A DNA stretch of 64,000 nucleotides, from positions 248,001 to 312,000 of the forward strand of contig APJY01000001.1 of assembly GCA_000389735.1 (NCBI GenBank). The letters run 5' to 3'. The position numbers were made by a program, and so were the translations under genes. Source of the stretch: Sulfolobales archaeon Acd1 (GTDB taxonomy: Archaea; Thermoproteota; Thermoprotei_A; Sulfolobales; Sulfolobaceae). Positions 36,571 to 45,287 of the stretch are shown here, one piece after another (position 1 is the first letter of the stretch; each line of letters begins with the position of its first letter). The notes under the pieces were generated by a model that was not told where the DNA came from, did no database searches, and worked only from the letters and a program-made list of their open reading frames with translations.

Positions 36571-36855
36571 ATGCTGGTCGGTTTGATAGTTTTGTCCACC
36601 TCAATCGTCCTAATAGCCATAGGCCTCTATGGGCTAATGAGCAGTAGGAACATTATCAGGACGCTCTTGTCTTCTGAAATCCTTTTAAACGCCTCGATTT
36701 TGTTCACTTTCACATTGTCATATTTGAACGGCCTGACCTACCCTCCCGTGATTTACTCGGTTTTCGCTATAAGCACCGCCCTAATAGAGGTGGTAGTCGC
36801 CTTCGCCGCTGTGATACTTTACTTCAGGTCAAAGGGGAGCCTGGAGGTGGACTGA
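36571..36855 (+). CDS. nuoK: NADH dehydrogenase-like complex subunit K (NuoK)
   Basis: About 94 residues with three membrane helices ([57 protein letters not shown]). The conserved acidic residues in the second and third helices (SEILL, LIEVV) are present; these belong to the proton path. GGAGGTGAG 5 nt upstream supports ATG 36571 over the GTG at 36562. Confidence 0.92.
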   Translation: MLVGLIVLSTSIVLIAIGLYGLMSSRNIIRTLLSSEILLNASILFTFTLSYLNGLTYPPVIYSVFAISTALIEVVVAFAAVILYFRSKGSLEVD

Positions 36856-36858
36856 GCG

Positions 36859-39800
36859 ATGCTCATGTGGTACATCCTAATTGTAGCGTTCGTCCTGGCC
36901 TCTCTACCCTTCTTAGTTAAGTCGAAAAAGGTTTCGGCCACGCTCTCCGCCCTCTCTATAGCGGTTACCTTAGCTTACTTCGCTTTTTACAACAGGCTTG
37001 AGTCTTTCTACGTAGCGCCCACAGTAGGGTCTTTCGGTCTCGTCGTTAACAACCTGAACCTGGCAATGCTCGCCACGATAGTTCCTGTCACATTGGTGAC
37101 CACGATCTACTCGTTGCGTTACATGGAGGAGAGGTTCCACGAGCTCGGCTACGGCTCGTGGGGGACTTACTACGCCCTTTACTCCCTCTTCGCCCTCTCT
37201 ATGGTTTACACGGTGATGTCCACCAACCTACTCGAAATCTACCTTTTCTTGGAGCTGGGTCTTGTGACCTCGTTCCTCCTCATCCTCCTTTATGGCTACG
37301 GGGATAGGAAGAGGATAAGCCTGATGTACTTCGTTTGGACCCACGTGGGTACCATCTTAATGCTGATCTCGATAGTTCTGATAGGCATCGAATCGGGTAG
37401 TATGGACGTTTACGAAACCGCTACTACCCTATATAACTACAGCGGCCTGACCTACGCCGAGCTGATCTTCCTGGCCGGAGTCGTGGGTATGATGATCAAG
37501 GGAGCCATGGGTGGCGTAAACGTCTGGCTACCTTACGCTCACGGTGAGGCCCCCACTCCCATATCGGTGCTCCTGAGCCCTAACATGGTGGGCTTGGGAG
37601 TTTTCGCGGCAATGATTTACATGTACCTATTCAGGGACCTAACGTACCTGGCCCCCATCTTTCTGGCCTGGGCGGTCTTCACTATGATCTACGGTGGGCT
37701 GAACGCCCTAGCTCAGATGGACTTCAAGAGGTTCCTAGCCTACTCGAGCGTCTCTCAGATGGGTTACATGCTCCTGGGGGCCTCGGTGGCGTTTTACTTG
37801 GGCCTTAAGGGCAACATACTTGAGCTACCATTAGGAGTCATAGCTTCTCTCCTGATATACGTGTCCCACGGCTACGGTAAAGCCATTCTGTTCATGAGCG
37901 CAGGAGCCATGATAACGGAGATCCACGAGAGGAACATTTACAACTTGGGCGGGCTTTACTCCAACTCCCCGTTACACAGCACTTTAGCCTTCGTAGGGGC
38001 ACTTAACTTACTCGGGTTGCCCCCGAGCGTGGGGCTGATAAGCGAGGTCCTACTCCTGTTGTCCGTCGGTGATTTACTCAACGTACTCGGGCTTTGGGCC
38101 TACGTAATACTCGTGGCCTTCCTTATGGTAGCCATCGCCGTGTCTTCAGCCTACTTAACGTACTTGTACAAGAGGGTATTCGCTGGAGCTCCTAGAGGAT
38201 CCAACCTGGATGCGGTCAACGAGTATAAAGTTCCTATGGCTCTCCTGGCGGCGATATCGATAATTCTGTTCTTCGTGCCCGAACTGATCGTTCCACCCTT
38301 GTCCGGCTTTTACACCCACATAGGCGGTTCGGACTACTACCTATCGTTTATAGTCTTCCTCCCATCGGTGGGGGCTTTGCTGGCTTTGATCACACCAAGG
38401 AAGCTCAACCAGGACGTGAGAGGAGGGCTGGTCGTTGCCCTAATAGGGGTTTCGGCCGTTTTGGCCACCCTCGAGTTGTTGAGATCTCTGTCCTCCTTCT
38501 CGTTGACGGCGCTTCTGAATCAGGTTAGCTCTTACGACCTAGGAGGTTACTTCACCTTCAGGCTCTCCCCGATCCAGGCCTACTTGGGAGCCCTAGTTGC
38601 CTGGCTTTCCTTCTTCATCTCCCTTTACAGCGTGGGCTATATGAGGGAGGACAAGGTCCTTAGGAGGTATTGGGGCTTCTTCGGCTTCTTCGTCTCCTCA
38701 ATGCTCGGCGTAATTTACGCTGATAACCTCTTACTCTTCCTGGCAGGCTGGGAGGGGACGAGCCTAGCCTCTTACGGCCTCATAAGCTACTGGCTCGACG
38801 ACAACGATAAGAACATAGTGGGCGACATAGGGAGGTACATATTCGGCCTAGAGTACGTTTCTCGGCCGACCACCAGCGGCGTCAGGGCAATGATCTTCAC
38901 GAGGATAGGGGACGTCGGCCTGATATCAAGCTTCGGCTACTTACTGTTCCTTACATCACACTCGCAGTACCTAGGGAACCTCTCGTTGTACTCGGCCCTA
39001 CTGCCTCACATAACAGATCTCTATCAGCTACAAGTCGCCGTCATAGTCCTCCTGTTCCTCTTCCTTGGAGGCCTGGGCAAGAGCGCGCAGTTCCCGCTGA
39101 CCCAGTGGTTGCTCACCGCCATGACAGGCCCAACCCCCGTGAGCGCGCTTATACACGCCGCCACGATGGTTAACCTGGGCGCCATACTGACCTATTTCGT
39201 CTATCCATACCTCAAGTATCCCGACCCTCAGACTGAGATCTTCGCGGCCGTTGTGTTCTGGATAGCCGTATTCACGGCAATCTACACGAGCACCTCAGCT
39301 TTAGCCTCCAACGAACAGAAGCTGATCCTGGCATACTCCACGGCGGATCAGATATCGCTTATGATTATGACGACCTCCTTCGGTGCCTTCCTAGCCGCCC
39401 AATCTGGTCTTTTGTATATACTCTATATCTCCATTATCATATCCCTGCTCCAGATGACGGCCCACGGCGTCTACAAAGCCACGTTGTTCATGAACGCCGG
39501 AACCGTGATTCATTACACGGAAAGCAGATACGTTGGGGTATTCCCGAAGCTATACAGGAGGCTGAAGCTCGTGTTCGTCTTGCAGCTAATAGCCGCGTTG
39601 AACTTGGCCAACCTTATCCCGCTGGTAGGTTTCTGGGCACACAACGCGATCTCAAACCTAATAGAGGGTTTCAGCCCAGCTTGGGCCCTTTACGTTTTCA
39701 CAGAGTTCCTGGGCGCCGTTTACATAACCAGATACATAGCCAAGACCTTCCTGTGGCCTAAGGGAGAGGAGCCTCACGAGGAAGGACATTATAGCTCGAT

Positions 39801-40272
39801 CATGCTGGTCTCCCCATTCGTCTTGGCTTTAGCTTCTGTAGTCTTGGGCTTGACGTTCCCTCAATTAATGAGCTTCCTTATAGGAGGCGAGGCAAGCGAG
39901 TACCTTAAGGTGGACGTCATGGAGTTAATCCTTTCCCTAGTGGGGATAGCCTTAGGACTAGGCCTTTACATCAGGGGGTTCGAGATCAAGTCCTCCATCA
40001 CCGAGCCTCTATATTACGCTTGGTACGTTAATCCCGCGTTCGACAAGTTCGGAGTGAAGTCATTCGGGTTCGCTAAGGGTCTATACAATAAGTTCGAGTT
40101 CGGCGTCGTAGATAACTACCTTAACGTGAGGCTACCGAACTGGCTCATAACGTCTGGGAACTCGCTTGTGAAAAGCATCCAGAACAACGTCTTGAGGGAC
40201 TACATAGCGGTTTACGCCTCTGGAATAGTTATCCTGATCGTTATTGTTCTGATCATACTCTCGGTGGTGTGA
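36859..40272 (+). CDS. NuoM-NuoL fusion: two antiporter-like subunits in one chain
   Basis: 1137 residues, far beyond the usual 450-650. Residues 1 to about 490 are NuoM-like: YLFLELGL (Glu132), IKGAMGGVNVWLPYAHGEAPTP (Lys214), YSSVSQMGYMLLGASV. From about 490 on it is NuoL-like: FLAGWEGTSLASY (Glu632), LGGLGKSAQFPLTQWLLTAMTGPTPVSALIHAATMV (Lys741), a long amphipathic region and a last membrane helix (YASGIVILIVIVLIILSVV). Both proton-pumping Lys/Glu pairs are kept. The fused order M-L differs from the separate L-then-M gene order in bacteria. There is no stop or frameshift in between. It sits between nuoK and nuoN with tight spacing. Confidence 0.93.
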   Translation: MLMWYILIVAFVLASLPFLVKSKKVSATLSALSIAVTLAYFAFYNRLESFYVAPTVGSFGLVVNNLNLAMLATIVPVTLVTTIYSLRYMEERFHELGYGSWGTYYALYSLFALSMVYTVMSTNLLEIYLFLELGLVTSFLLILLYGYGDRKRISLMYFVWTHVGTILMLISIVLIGIESGSMDVYETATTLYNYSGLTYAELIFLAGVVGMMIKGAMGGVNVWLPYAHGEAPTPISVLLSPNMVGLGVFAAMIYMYLFRDLTYLAPIFLAWAVFTMIYGGLNALAQMDFKRFLAYSSVSQMGYMLLGASVAFYLGLKGNILELPLGVIASLLIYVSHGYGKAILFMSAGAMITEIHERNIYNLGGLYSNSPLHSTLAFVGALNLLGLPPSVGLISEVLLLLSVGDLLNVLGLWAYVILVAFLMVAIAVSSAYLTYLYKRVFAGAPRGSNLDAVNEYKVPMALLAAISIILFFVPELIVPPLSGFYTHIGGSDYYLSFIVFLPSVGALLALITPRKLNQDVRGGLVVALIGVSAVLATLELLRSLSSFSLTALLNQVSSYDLGGYFTFRLSPIQAYLGALVAWLSFFISLYSVGYMREDKVLRRYWGFFGFFVSSMLGVIYADNLLLFLAGWEGTSLASYGLISYWLDDNDKNIVGDIGRYIFGLEYVSRPTTSGVRAMIFTRIGDVGLISSFGYLLFLTSHSQYLGNLSLYSALLPHITDLYQLQVAVIVLLFLFLGGLGKSAQFPLTQWLLTAMTGPTPVSALIHAATMVNLGAILTYFVYPYLKYPDPQTEIFAAVVFWIAVFTAIYTSTSALASNEQKLILAYSTADQISLMIMTTSFGAFLAAQSGLLYILYISIIISLLQMTAHGVYKATLFMNAGTVIHYTESRYVGVFPKLYRRLKLVFVLQLIAALNLANLIPLVGFWAHNAISNLIEGFSPAWALYVFTEFLGAVYITRYIAKTFLWPKGEEPHEEGHYSSIMLVSPFVLALASVVLGLTFPQLMSFLIGGEASEYLKVDVMELILSLVGIALGLGLYIRGFEIKSSITEPLYYAWYVNPAFDKFGVKSFGFAKGLYNKFEFGVVDNYLNVRLPNWLITSGNSLVKSIQNNVLRDYIAVYASGIVILIVIVLIILSVV

Positions 40273-40276
40273 TGCC

Positions 40277-41653
40277 ATGAACCTGTCGATCTACGTCCCG
40301 ATAGTCGTTCCCTCAATCGTCGTGGTAATCGCCTCGATAGCTGTTTTACCTATGAGGTCTTTCAAGGGTGTTGTCGCTACAGGGATCACCGCTCTAGTCG
40401 TTTCTATACTCAGCGAGGCGTACGGCTTGCTTGCCAAGCTATCGGGAATTTCTTTATTTTCTAACCAGGTTCTTTTAGATAATACTTACTATTTGTATTC
40501 TATCGTAACCGATATAACCGGACTCCTAGTCTTGCTTGGGTCCTACAATTTGGTGAGCGCTTGGGCTACCAGGAACTCCCTAGTTTCACTTGTTCTCCTT
40601 TCGGTCCTGGGTATCCATTACCTGTCGGCCTCGGAGACGATACCGATGTTCTTGGCGTCCTGGGGGATAAGCTCGGCGGCTATGTACGCTATAGCCATGC
40701 TGTCCAAGGACAGGCTCTCCGTTGTCTCAGGAATCAAGTACTTGGTCATGGGAGTGGTCAGCAGCTCTATAATGGTCCTGGCTTTGGCCTTTTACGTCTC
40801 CTTTACAGGGAGTCTGAGCTTCGTAAATGTTGAGGTGACCCCAGGCGTGATCTTCTCCGTAGTCCTTCTCAGCATAGCCTTCATGTTTAAGATGGGGACA
40901 TTCCCGTTCCACGCATGGCTTCCCGACCTCTACTCTAAGGCAGACAGAGGTGCCTTGATGGCGGTTTCAAGCATAGGCAAAATAGTGGCTATCGCGCCGT
41001 TCGTCAGGATCCTCACCTTATTGGACCCGACCCCGTCTTTAATTCAGGCGGAAATACTGGTCTTCTCAGTATTCGCGATTGGAACCCTTACCTTCGGAAA
41101 CGTCATGGCTTTCGGCAGGAAAGACTTGAGCGAGATGATAGCTTACAGCTCCGTTTCTCAAGCAGGTTACTTCCTTCTGGCTTTCGCGATGATTACCGTG
41201 AGTCCGACTACTGCCTACTTAGGACTAGTCATACAGACGCTCGCTTACACTATCGCTCAAGTCGGACTGTTCGCGGGAATAGCCTATATAGAGAAGGTCA
41301 GCGGTAGCTCCGAATACACGTTTTTAAGGGGTTTCGCTTCTAACGATAAGGTTGCCGCGTTCTCCCTCATAGTTCTCCTTCTCAGTCTCTTAGGTTTCCC
41401 CCCAATCATCGGCTTTTGGGCTAAGCTCTTCATTTTCGAGTCAACGTTCTCTTACCCCATTCTGACCATACTGGGCCTCCTCAACAGCGCGGCTTCTGCA
41501 GGCTATTACATTCAGCCGTTCAGGGAGATGTTCTCTACAGGGGTCTGGACCCCTGTCTCCTCACCCGAGAGGTCGATAATGATAATTACTGCAGTCCTAT
41601 CGATAGCTTTAGGTATAGTTTTACCCTTAACGCTGGTAGGTGTCAGCTTTTGA
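40277..41653 (+). CDS. nuoN: NADH dehydrogenase-like complex subunit N (NuoN)
   Basis: 458 residues, about 14 membrane helices. FKMGTFPFHAWLPDLYSKADRGALMAVSSIGKI holds the channel Lys, and MIAYSSVSQAGYFLLAF the second antiporter motif. The upstream GGTGGTGTGATG serves as a ribosome site. It is the third antiporter-like unit, so the complex should pump with M, L and N. A local A/T-rich patch at about 40440-40510 codes for LFSNQVLLDNTYYLYS. It overlaps the inositol-phosphate synthase start by 4 nt (TTGA). Confidence 0.93.
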   Translation: MNLSIYVPIVVPSIVVVIASIAVLPMRSFKGVVATGITALVVSILSEAYGLLAKLSGISLFSNQVLLDNTYYLYSIVTDITGLLVLLGSYNLVSAWATRNSLVSLVLLSVLGIHYLSASETIPMFLASWGISSAAMYAIAMLSKDRLSVVSGIKYLVMGVVSSSIMVLALAFYVSFTGSLSFVNVEVTPGVIFSVVLLSIAFMFKMGTFPFHAWLPDLYSKADRGALMAVSSIGKIVAIAPFVRILTLLDPTPSLIQAEILVFSVFAIGTLTFGNVMAFGRKDLSEMIAYSSVSQAGYFLLAFAMITVSPTTAYLGLVIQTLAYTIAQVGLFAGIAYIEKVSGSSEYTFLRGFASNDKVAAFSLIVLLLSLLGFPPIIGFWAKLFIFESTFSYPILTILGLLNSAASAGYYIQPFREMFSTGVWTPVSSPERSIMIITAVLSIALGIVLPLTLVGVSF

Positions 41654-42669
41654 GACTCTTGATAATCGGAGTGGGAAACCTCGTAGCTTCCGTCGTTCAG
41701 GCAATTGAGGACATGAACGAGGGAAGGAACGATTACTTCTCCTTCGTTCCTCACTTACGCTGGGAGGAGGTAAGGATAGTAGGGGCCCTTGACGTTGACA
41801 GGAAAAAGGTAGGCTTGAAGTTGAGCCAAGCCCTCTTCGTCCCTCCTAACGTGGCCTCCAAGTTCAGGGAAGTTAAGAGCGACGTGACCGTGGAAGCGGG
41901 CATCCTGATGGACGATCTGGGCTTCCTCTCGGGCCTAATAGATCCCGTGCATAAGGACGAAGGCGAGGTCGAGGACTATATAAGGGGCGTGAAGCCAGAC
42001 CTTATCCTATTGGCCACATCATCAAACGTCATTCACTCGAATACGGCCTACGCGGAGATCGCCGCGAGGAATGGGATATCCATGATTAACTTAACCCCCT
42101 CACCCATCGCCAAGGAATTGGCGGGGAAGTTCGAGGAGAATGAGGCCTTCGTGCTGGGGGACGACCTACTCAGCCAGATAGGCGGCACAGCTTTCCACAT
42201 GGGACTAATCGAGTTCCTCGAGTCAAGGGGAGTTAGGGTCCTGAGATCCTATCAGGTCGATATAGCGGGCACTACCGAGGCCCTGGTGACCATCCAGGAT
42301 GACGTGAAGGACGTTAAGAAGGGCATAAAGAGCTCCTTCATTAGGGGCCAGAGGGGCGTGGAGGTCGTCGCGGGGACTTCGGATTACGTCCAGTTCCTCA
42401 AGGACAGGAGGGTGAGTTACATAGTAGTCGAGGGTTATTACGGCGCGGGCGCGAAGATAAGGGTCGACATATCGCTCAAAACGCTGGACTCTCAGAACGC
42501 GGTGGTTCCCGTCCTAGATCTCCTGAAGGTTTCCTCCCTCCTTAAGAAGAGAAGCGCCAGGGGTAACGTGCCTGAGGTCTCGGGCTTCTACTTCAAGAGC
42601 CCCCCGAAAACGTTTAAGAGTATAAGTGAGGCAAAGGAGGAACTGGTAAGGTTCACGAAAGCTCTGTGA
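41650..42669 (+). CDS. myo-Inositol-1-phosphate synthase
   Basis: 339 residues, the short archaeal/actinobacterial form. The NAD-binding start is LLIIGVGNLVASVVQAIED (GxGNxxS). Then come VGALDVDRKKVG, LLATSSNVIHSNTAYAEIAARNGISMINLTPSPIA, and GDDLLSQIGGTAFH. It isomerises glucose 6-phosphate to inositol 1-phosphate for archaetidylinositol and related lipids. The TTG start overlaps the nuoN stop, so it is probably the last gene of the nuo transcript, an unexpected coupling. Confidence 0.92.
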   Translation: MRLLIIGVGNLVASVVQAIEDMNEGRNDYFSFVPHLRWEEVRIVGALDVDRKKVGLKLSQALFVPPNVASKFREVKSDVTVEAGILMDDLGFLSGLIDPVHKDEGEVEDYIRGVKPDLILLATSSNVIHSNTAYAEIAARNGISMINLTPSPIAKELAGKFEENEAFVLGDDLLSQIGGTAFHMGLIEFLESRGVRVLRSYQVDIAGTTEALVTIQDDVKDVKKGIKSSFIRGQRGVEVVAGTSDYVQFLKDRRVSYIVVEGYYGAGAKIRVDISLKTLDSQNAVVPVLDLLKVSSLLKKRSARGNVPEVSGFYFKSPPKTFKSISEAKEELVRFTKAL

Positions 42670-42718
42670 TGAGAGAACCCCGGCATGACGGATGATTGAG
42701 CCGTGTGAGGACTGAGGC

Positions 42719-43816
42719 TTACCCTGTGAGGGGCTCATAGAGCTTCTCGTAATCTAGGCCCAGCTCTTCCTCTGCTTTGAGAACCTCTTCTAAGCTTACG
42801 TGAGTGGATGACTTGGTACTGAGGGAACAGTACTCGGGGAGTCTGGCGCTTATCTCATAGGTGCCTATTCTCCTCGCCGTTTCCACAATTTCATCCTTAT
42901 CAAAGCCTATCAGAGGCCTTAGTACCGGCACGTTAATGCCGTAGTTCGTCACGAAGAGGTTGTGCCCCGTTTGAGAGGAGACCTGGGACAGGGACTCTCC
43001 TGTGGTTATGGAGTGCGCTCCCAGGGACTTAGCCAGGGCCTCCGCGGTCCTGTACATAACCCTCTTCAGGACCACCACTCTGACAGATTCGTTCACCAGG
43101 GCGAGCCTAGGCAACACACTGTCGCCCGGGACTACGTAAATGGGAATGACGTGACCGGAGCTCCACTCGTTCAAAGCTTTCACGATCTTCTTAACGGCCT
43201 CCACGTGAACCGCTCCTCCCAAAGCGAAATTCAACGCGACTACTTCGCTACCCCTCTTCATGAGGAACCATGCAGCCACAGCGGAGTCGAATCCTCCGGA
43301 TATCAGCGCCACCGTTTTCCCTGTAGTACCGACAGGTAAGCCCTTAGGGCCGTTGAACTCCCTCAATTTCAGTAACGCCTTATCGTACCTAATGTCCACC
43401 TTCACCTCCACTTGGGGGTTCTTGAGGTCTACACCTTTGGAGTAAGGGTAGAGGCGGGACCCGATCACCTTGGCGGCTTCCACGCTCGTGAAGTTGTGTT
43501 GCCCGACCCTCCTCACCCTAACGGCGAAGGTCTTGTTCTTGACAACGTCGCGAAACCTCTCCTCAACGAAGTTAGCTAATTCCTCTAAATTGCCGAGCCT
43601 GAACTCCTCTACAACCCAGTACTTAGCTATACCGAAAACCTTCGATAATCTCTCCACTTCGCCCTCTATGTCGGCGTAAATGATCCCTCCCTCTATATTG
43701 AAGTCCTTAACCTTCACTACGCTCTCCAAGTTCCTGATGAGCGCGAACTGCATGTTATGCCTGGTCCTAGGCCCCTTGAGCGCAATCTCACCGCTCAGGC
43801 TTATTTCGACTCTCAA
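42719..43816 (-). CDS. thiI: tRNA 4-thiouridine synthase ThiI
   Basis: 365 residues. An N-terminal ferredoxin-like/THUMP region (GEIALKGPRTRHNMQ at the start, FAVRVRRVGQHNFTSVEAAKVIGSRLYP) is followed by the PP-loop ATPase (KTVALISGGFDSAVAAWFLMKRG). It lacks the C-terminal rhodanese domain, so the persulfide must come from another protein, as in many archaea. CSLSTK near the end may give the catalytic Cys. The start is TTG 43816. The role is s4U formation in tRNA; a thiamine-thiazole role is less likely in this lineage. Confidence 0.92.
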   Translation of the reverse strand: MRVEISLSGEIALKGPRTRHNMQFALIRNLESVVKVKDFNIEGGIIYADIEGEVERLSKVFGIAKYWVVEEFRLGNLEELANFVEERFRDVVKNKTFAVRVRRVGQHNFTSVEAAKVIGSRLYPYSKGVDLKNPQVEVKVDIRYDKALLKLREFNGPKGLPVGTTGKTVALISGGFDSAVAAWFLMKRGSEVVALNFALGGAVHVEAVKKIVKALNEWSSGHVIPIYVVPGDSVLPRLALVNESVRVVVLKRVMYRTAEALAKSLGAHSITTGESLSQVSSQTGHNLFVTNYGINVPVLRPLIGFDKDEIVETARRIGTYEISARLPEYCSLSTKSSTHVSLEEVLKAEEELGLDYEKLYEPLTG

Positions 43817-43863
43817 GTCCCTTCTTAAGAGGAGAAAAATGGGCTAACTTATAACTGAGGGCT

Positions 43864-45183
43864 TTAGTACGTGAGGGTCGCGGAGTAGACCGTGGTGCTT
43901 GTGCTCTGTGTGCTGGTTACGTCGTTCAGGAACGGATAGGCTAGTACCCATGGCACGGGCTTCTTGAAGGTCAGGTTTATCACTAGGCCAGGCGCTGTGA
44001 GTATCGGGTCCTGGAACTTGTATCCGTATCCTCCGGAGACCGGTCCCCAAGTCCACATTTGGGCGTTGTTGTTGGGAGCTAACATGACCGTTATAAGCGG
44101 CTTGGAGAAGTTTATGTTGAAGTTGACTACGCCGTTAACCGCGTAGGCAAATACCTCGAAGGGTTGCGCGCCGCTCGGGGCCGAGGAGACGTTCAACGGG
44201 TCGTAAAGCACTACGGAGAAGTTGTAGTTGTTGAGTACACCCACCGTCGTCGATACGTTATCACCAGGCGGTATCACGACCATTATGTTGCCGTACATGA
44301 AGGCCGCTCCCTGCTGCGAGTTAACCTCAATGGTTTCTGCAGAGATCGGCGACAGCCCGTAAGCGTTACCTAGTTTCACGGTGGAGAGCTGCGGGCCCTG
44401 ACTCAACGGGGTCTGGGAAGACAGTATCACCCACAGCACCGGCCTGACGAAGGCCAGGTTCACCATGAACCCGTTACCGTATATCCACTTATCGGCGAAC
44501 TTGTAGCTTCCTCCCACGTAAGCCGTACCGTTGAAGGTCCCGCCGAACCAAGTCCAGGAGGTCCAGGTGGTCGGGGCCTCCATGATTATAGTTATCGCAG
44601 GCCTTGGCTTACCGTTGGAGTCCACTAGCTCCCATGTCGGTGCTATGTGGCCGTTAATCGCGAACGCGAAGGTGTAGAGGGGGGTCAATGTAGTGTTAGG
44701 CGGGCTGAAGACGCCCAAGTTGCTGAACGTTATTAATGAGAAGTTGTAGACCGCAAGGGTCTGATTAGTCGCGAGGTTCTTCGCGTACGTTCCAGGAGGC
44801 AGAATAACTATGATGTTGCCTACCTGAAGTACGGCACCCTTCGTTGCGTTCACATTGACGGTCTGCTCACCGTTCGCTAGGAAGGTCGGCGGGCTCAGCT
44901 CTGAAGCGAGCTTCTGCAGCTCGGTCACGTTACCCTTAAGGTAGGCCATCAGCGTGGAGTAAGCGGCGCTCAGTGAAGTGTAGTTAGAGTACAAGCTCTG
45001 ATATTTTGACATTAATGCTGTATAGTTCGAGTTAATTGTAGAGATATTACTCTGCAACTGTGATACCTTGGTTAGTAACGAGTTATAGTTGGACAAGGCC
45101 GCATAGTATTCATAAAATCCTACAGCCGCTATTACTATTAGAAGAACTACAACTATAGCGAAAATCCTCGCGCTTACGGCCAC
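43864..45183 (-). CDS. Exported N-anchored protein with coiled coil and two repeat domains
   Basis: 439 residues. A single N-terminal helix (IFAIVVVLLIVIAAVGFYEYYA) anchors it. Residues about 30-90 form a Ser/Asn/Tyr-rich coiled coil (LTKVSQLQSNISTINSNY). Two similar beta domains follow: about 105-270 (GAVLQVGNIIVILPPGTYAKNL, VRPVLWVILSS) and about 285-425 (GAAFMYGNIMVVIPPGDNVSTT, KKPVPWVLAYP). The repeats share 'GNIxVxxPPG', 'YNFS', 'FAxAxNG' and 'PVxWV'. It has many N-glycosylation sequons. I do not recognise the family; an S-layer-associated or adhesion role is an inference. It starts at GTG 45183 behind CTTATAAAGG. Confidence 0.75.
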   Translation of the reverse strand: MAVSARIFAIVVVLLIVIAAVGFYEYYAALSNYNSLLTKVSQLQSNISTINSNYTALMSKYQSLYSNYTSLSAAYSTLMAYLKGNVTELQKLASELSPPTFLANGEQTVNVNATKGAVLQVGNIIVILPPGTYAKNLATNQTLAVYNFSLITFSNLGVFSPPNTTLTPLYTFAFAINGHIAPTWELVDSNGKPRPAITIIMEAPTTWTSWTWFGGTFNGTAYVGGSYKFADKWIYGNGFMVNLAFVRPVLWVILSSQTPLSQGPQLSTVKLGNAYGLSPISAETIEVNSQQGAAFMYGNIMVVIPPGDNVSTTVGVLNNYNFSVVLYDPLNVSSAPSGAQPFEVFAYAVNGVVNFNINFSKPLITVMLAPNNNAQMWTWGPVSGGYGYKFQDPILTAPGLVINLTFKKPVPWVLAYPFLNDVTSTQSTSTTVYSATLTY

Positions 45184-45264
45184 TTTCGGTCGGGGTCAGT
45201 GAAACCTGAGCCTTTATAAGATTATTCGATATATAAAAATTTTTAATAAAGTAGAGAATCAAGT

Positions 45265-45283
45265 TTAATAAAATTAAAAAAAT
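45265..45283 (-). terminator. T-rich terminator after the CBS-RAM gene
   Basis: On the minus strand, directly after the stop at 45288, the sequence is GATTTTTTTAATTTTATTA. This strong T run should end that transcript. Confidence 0.5.
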
Positions 45284-45287
45284 CTAA

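Noticed and set aside
36859-40272. Missed stop between separate nuoM and nuoL genes
   Set aside because: The frame is open without interruption and the linking segment is plausible membrane protein, so it reads as a true fusion.
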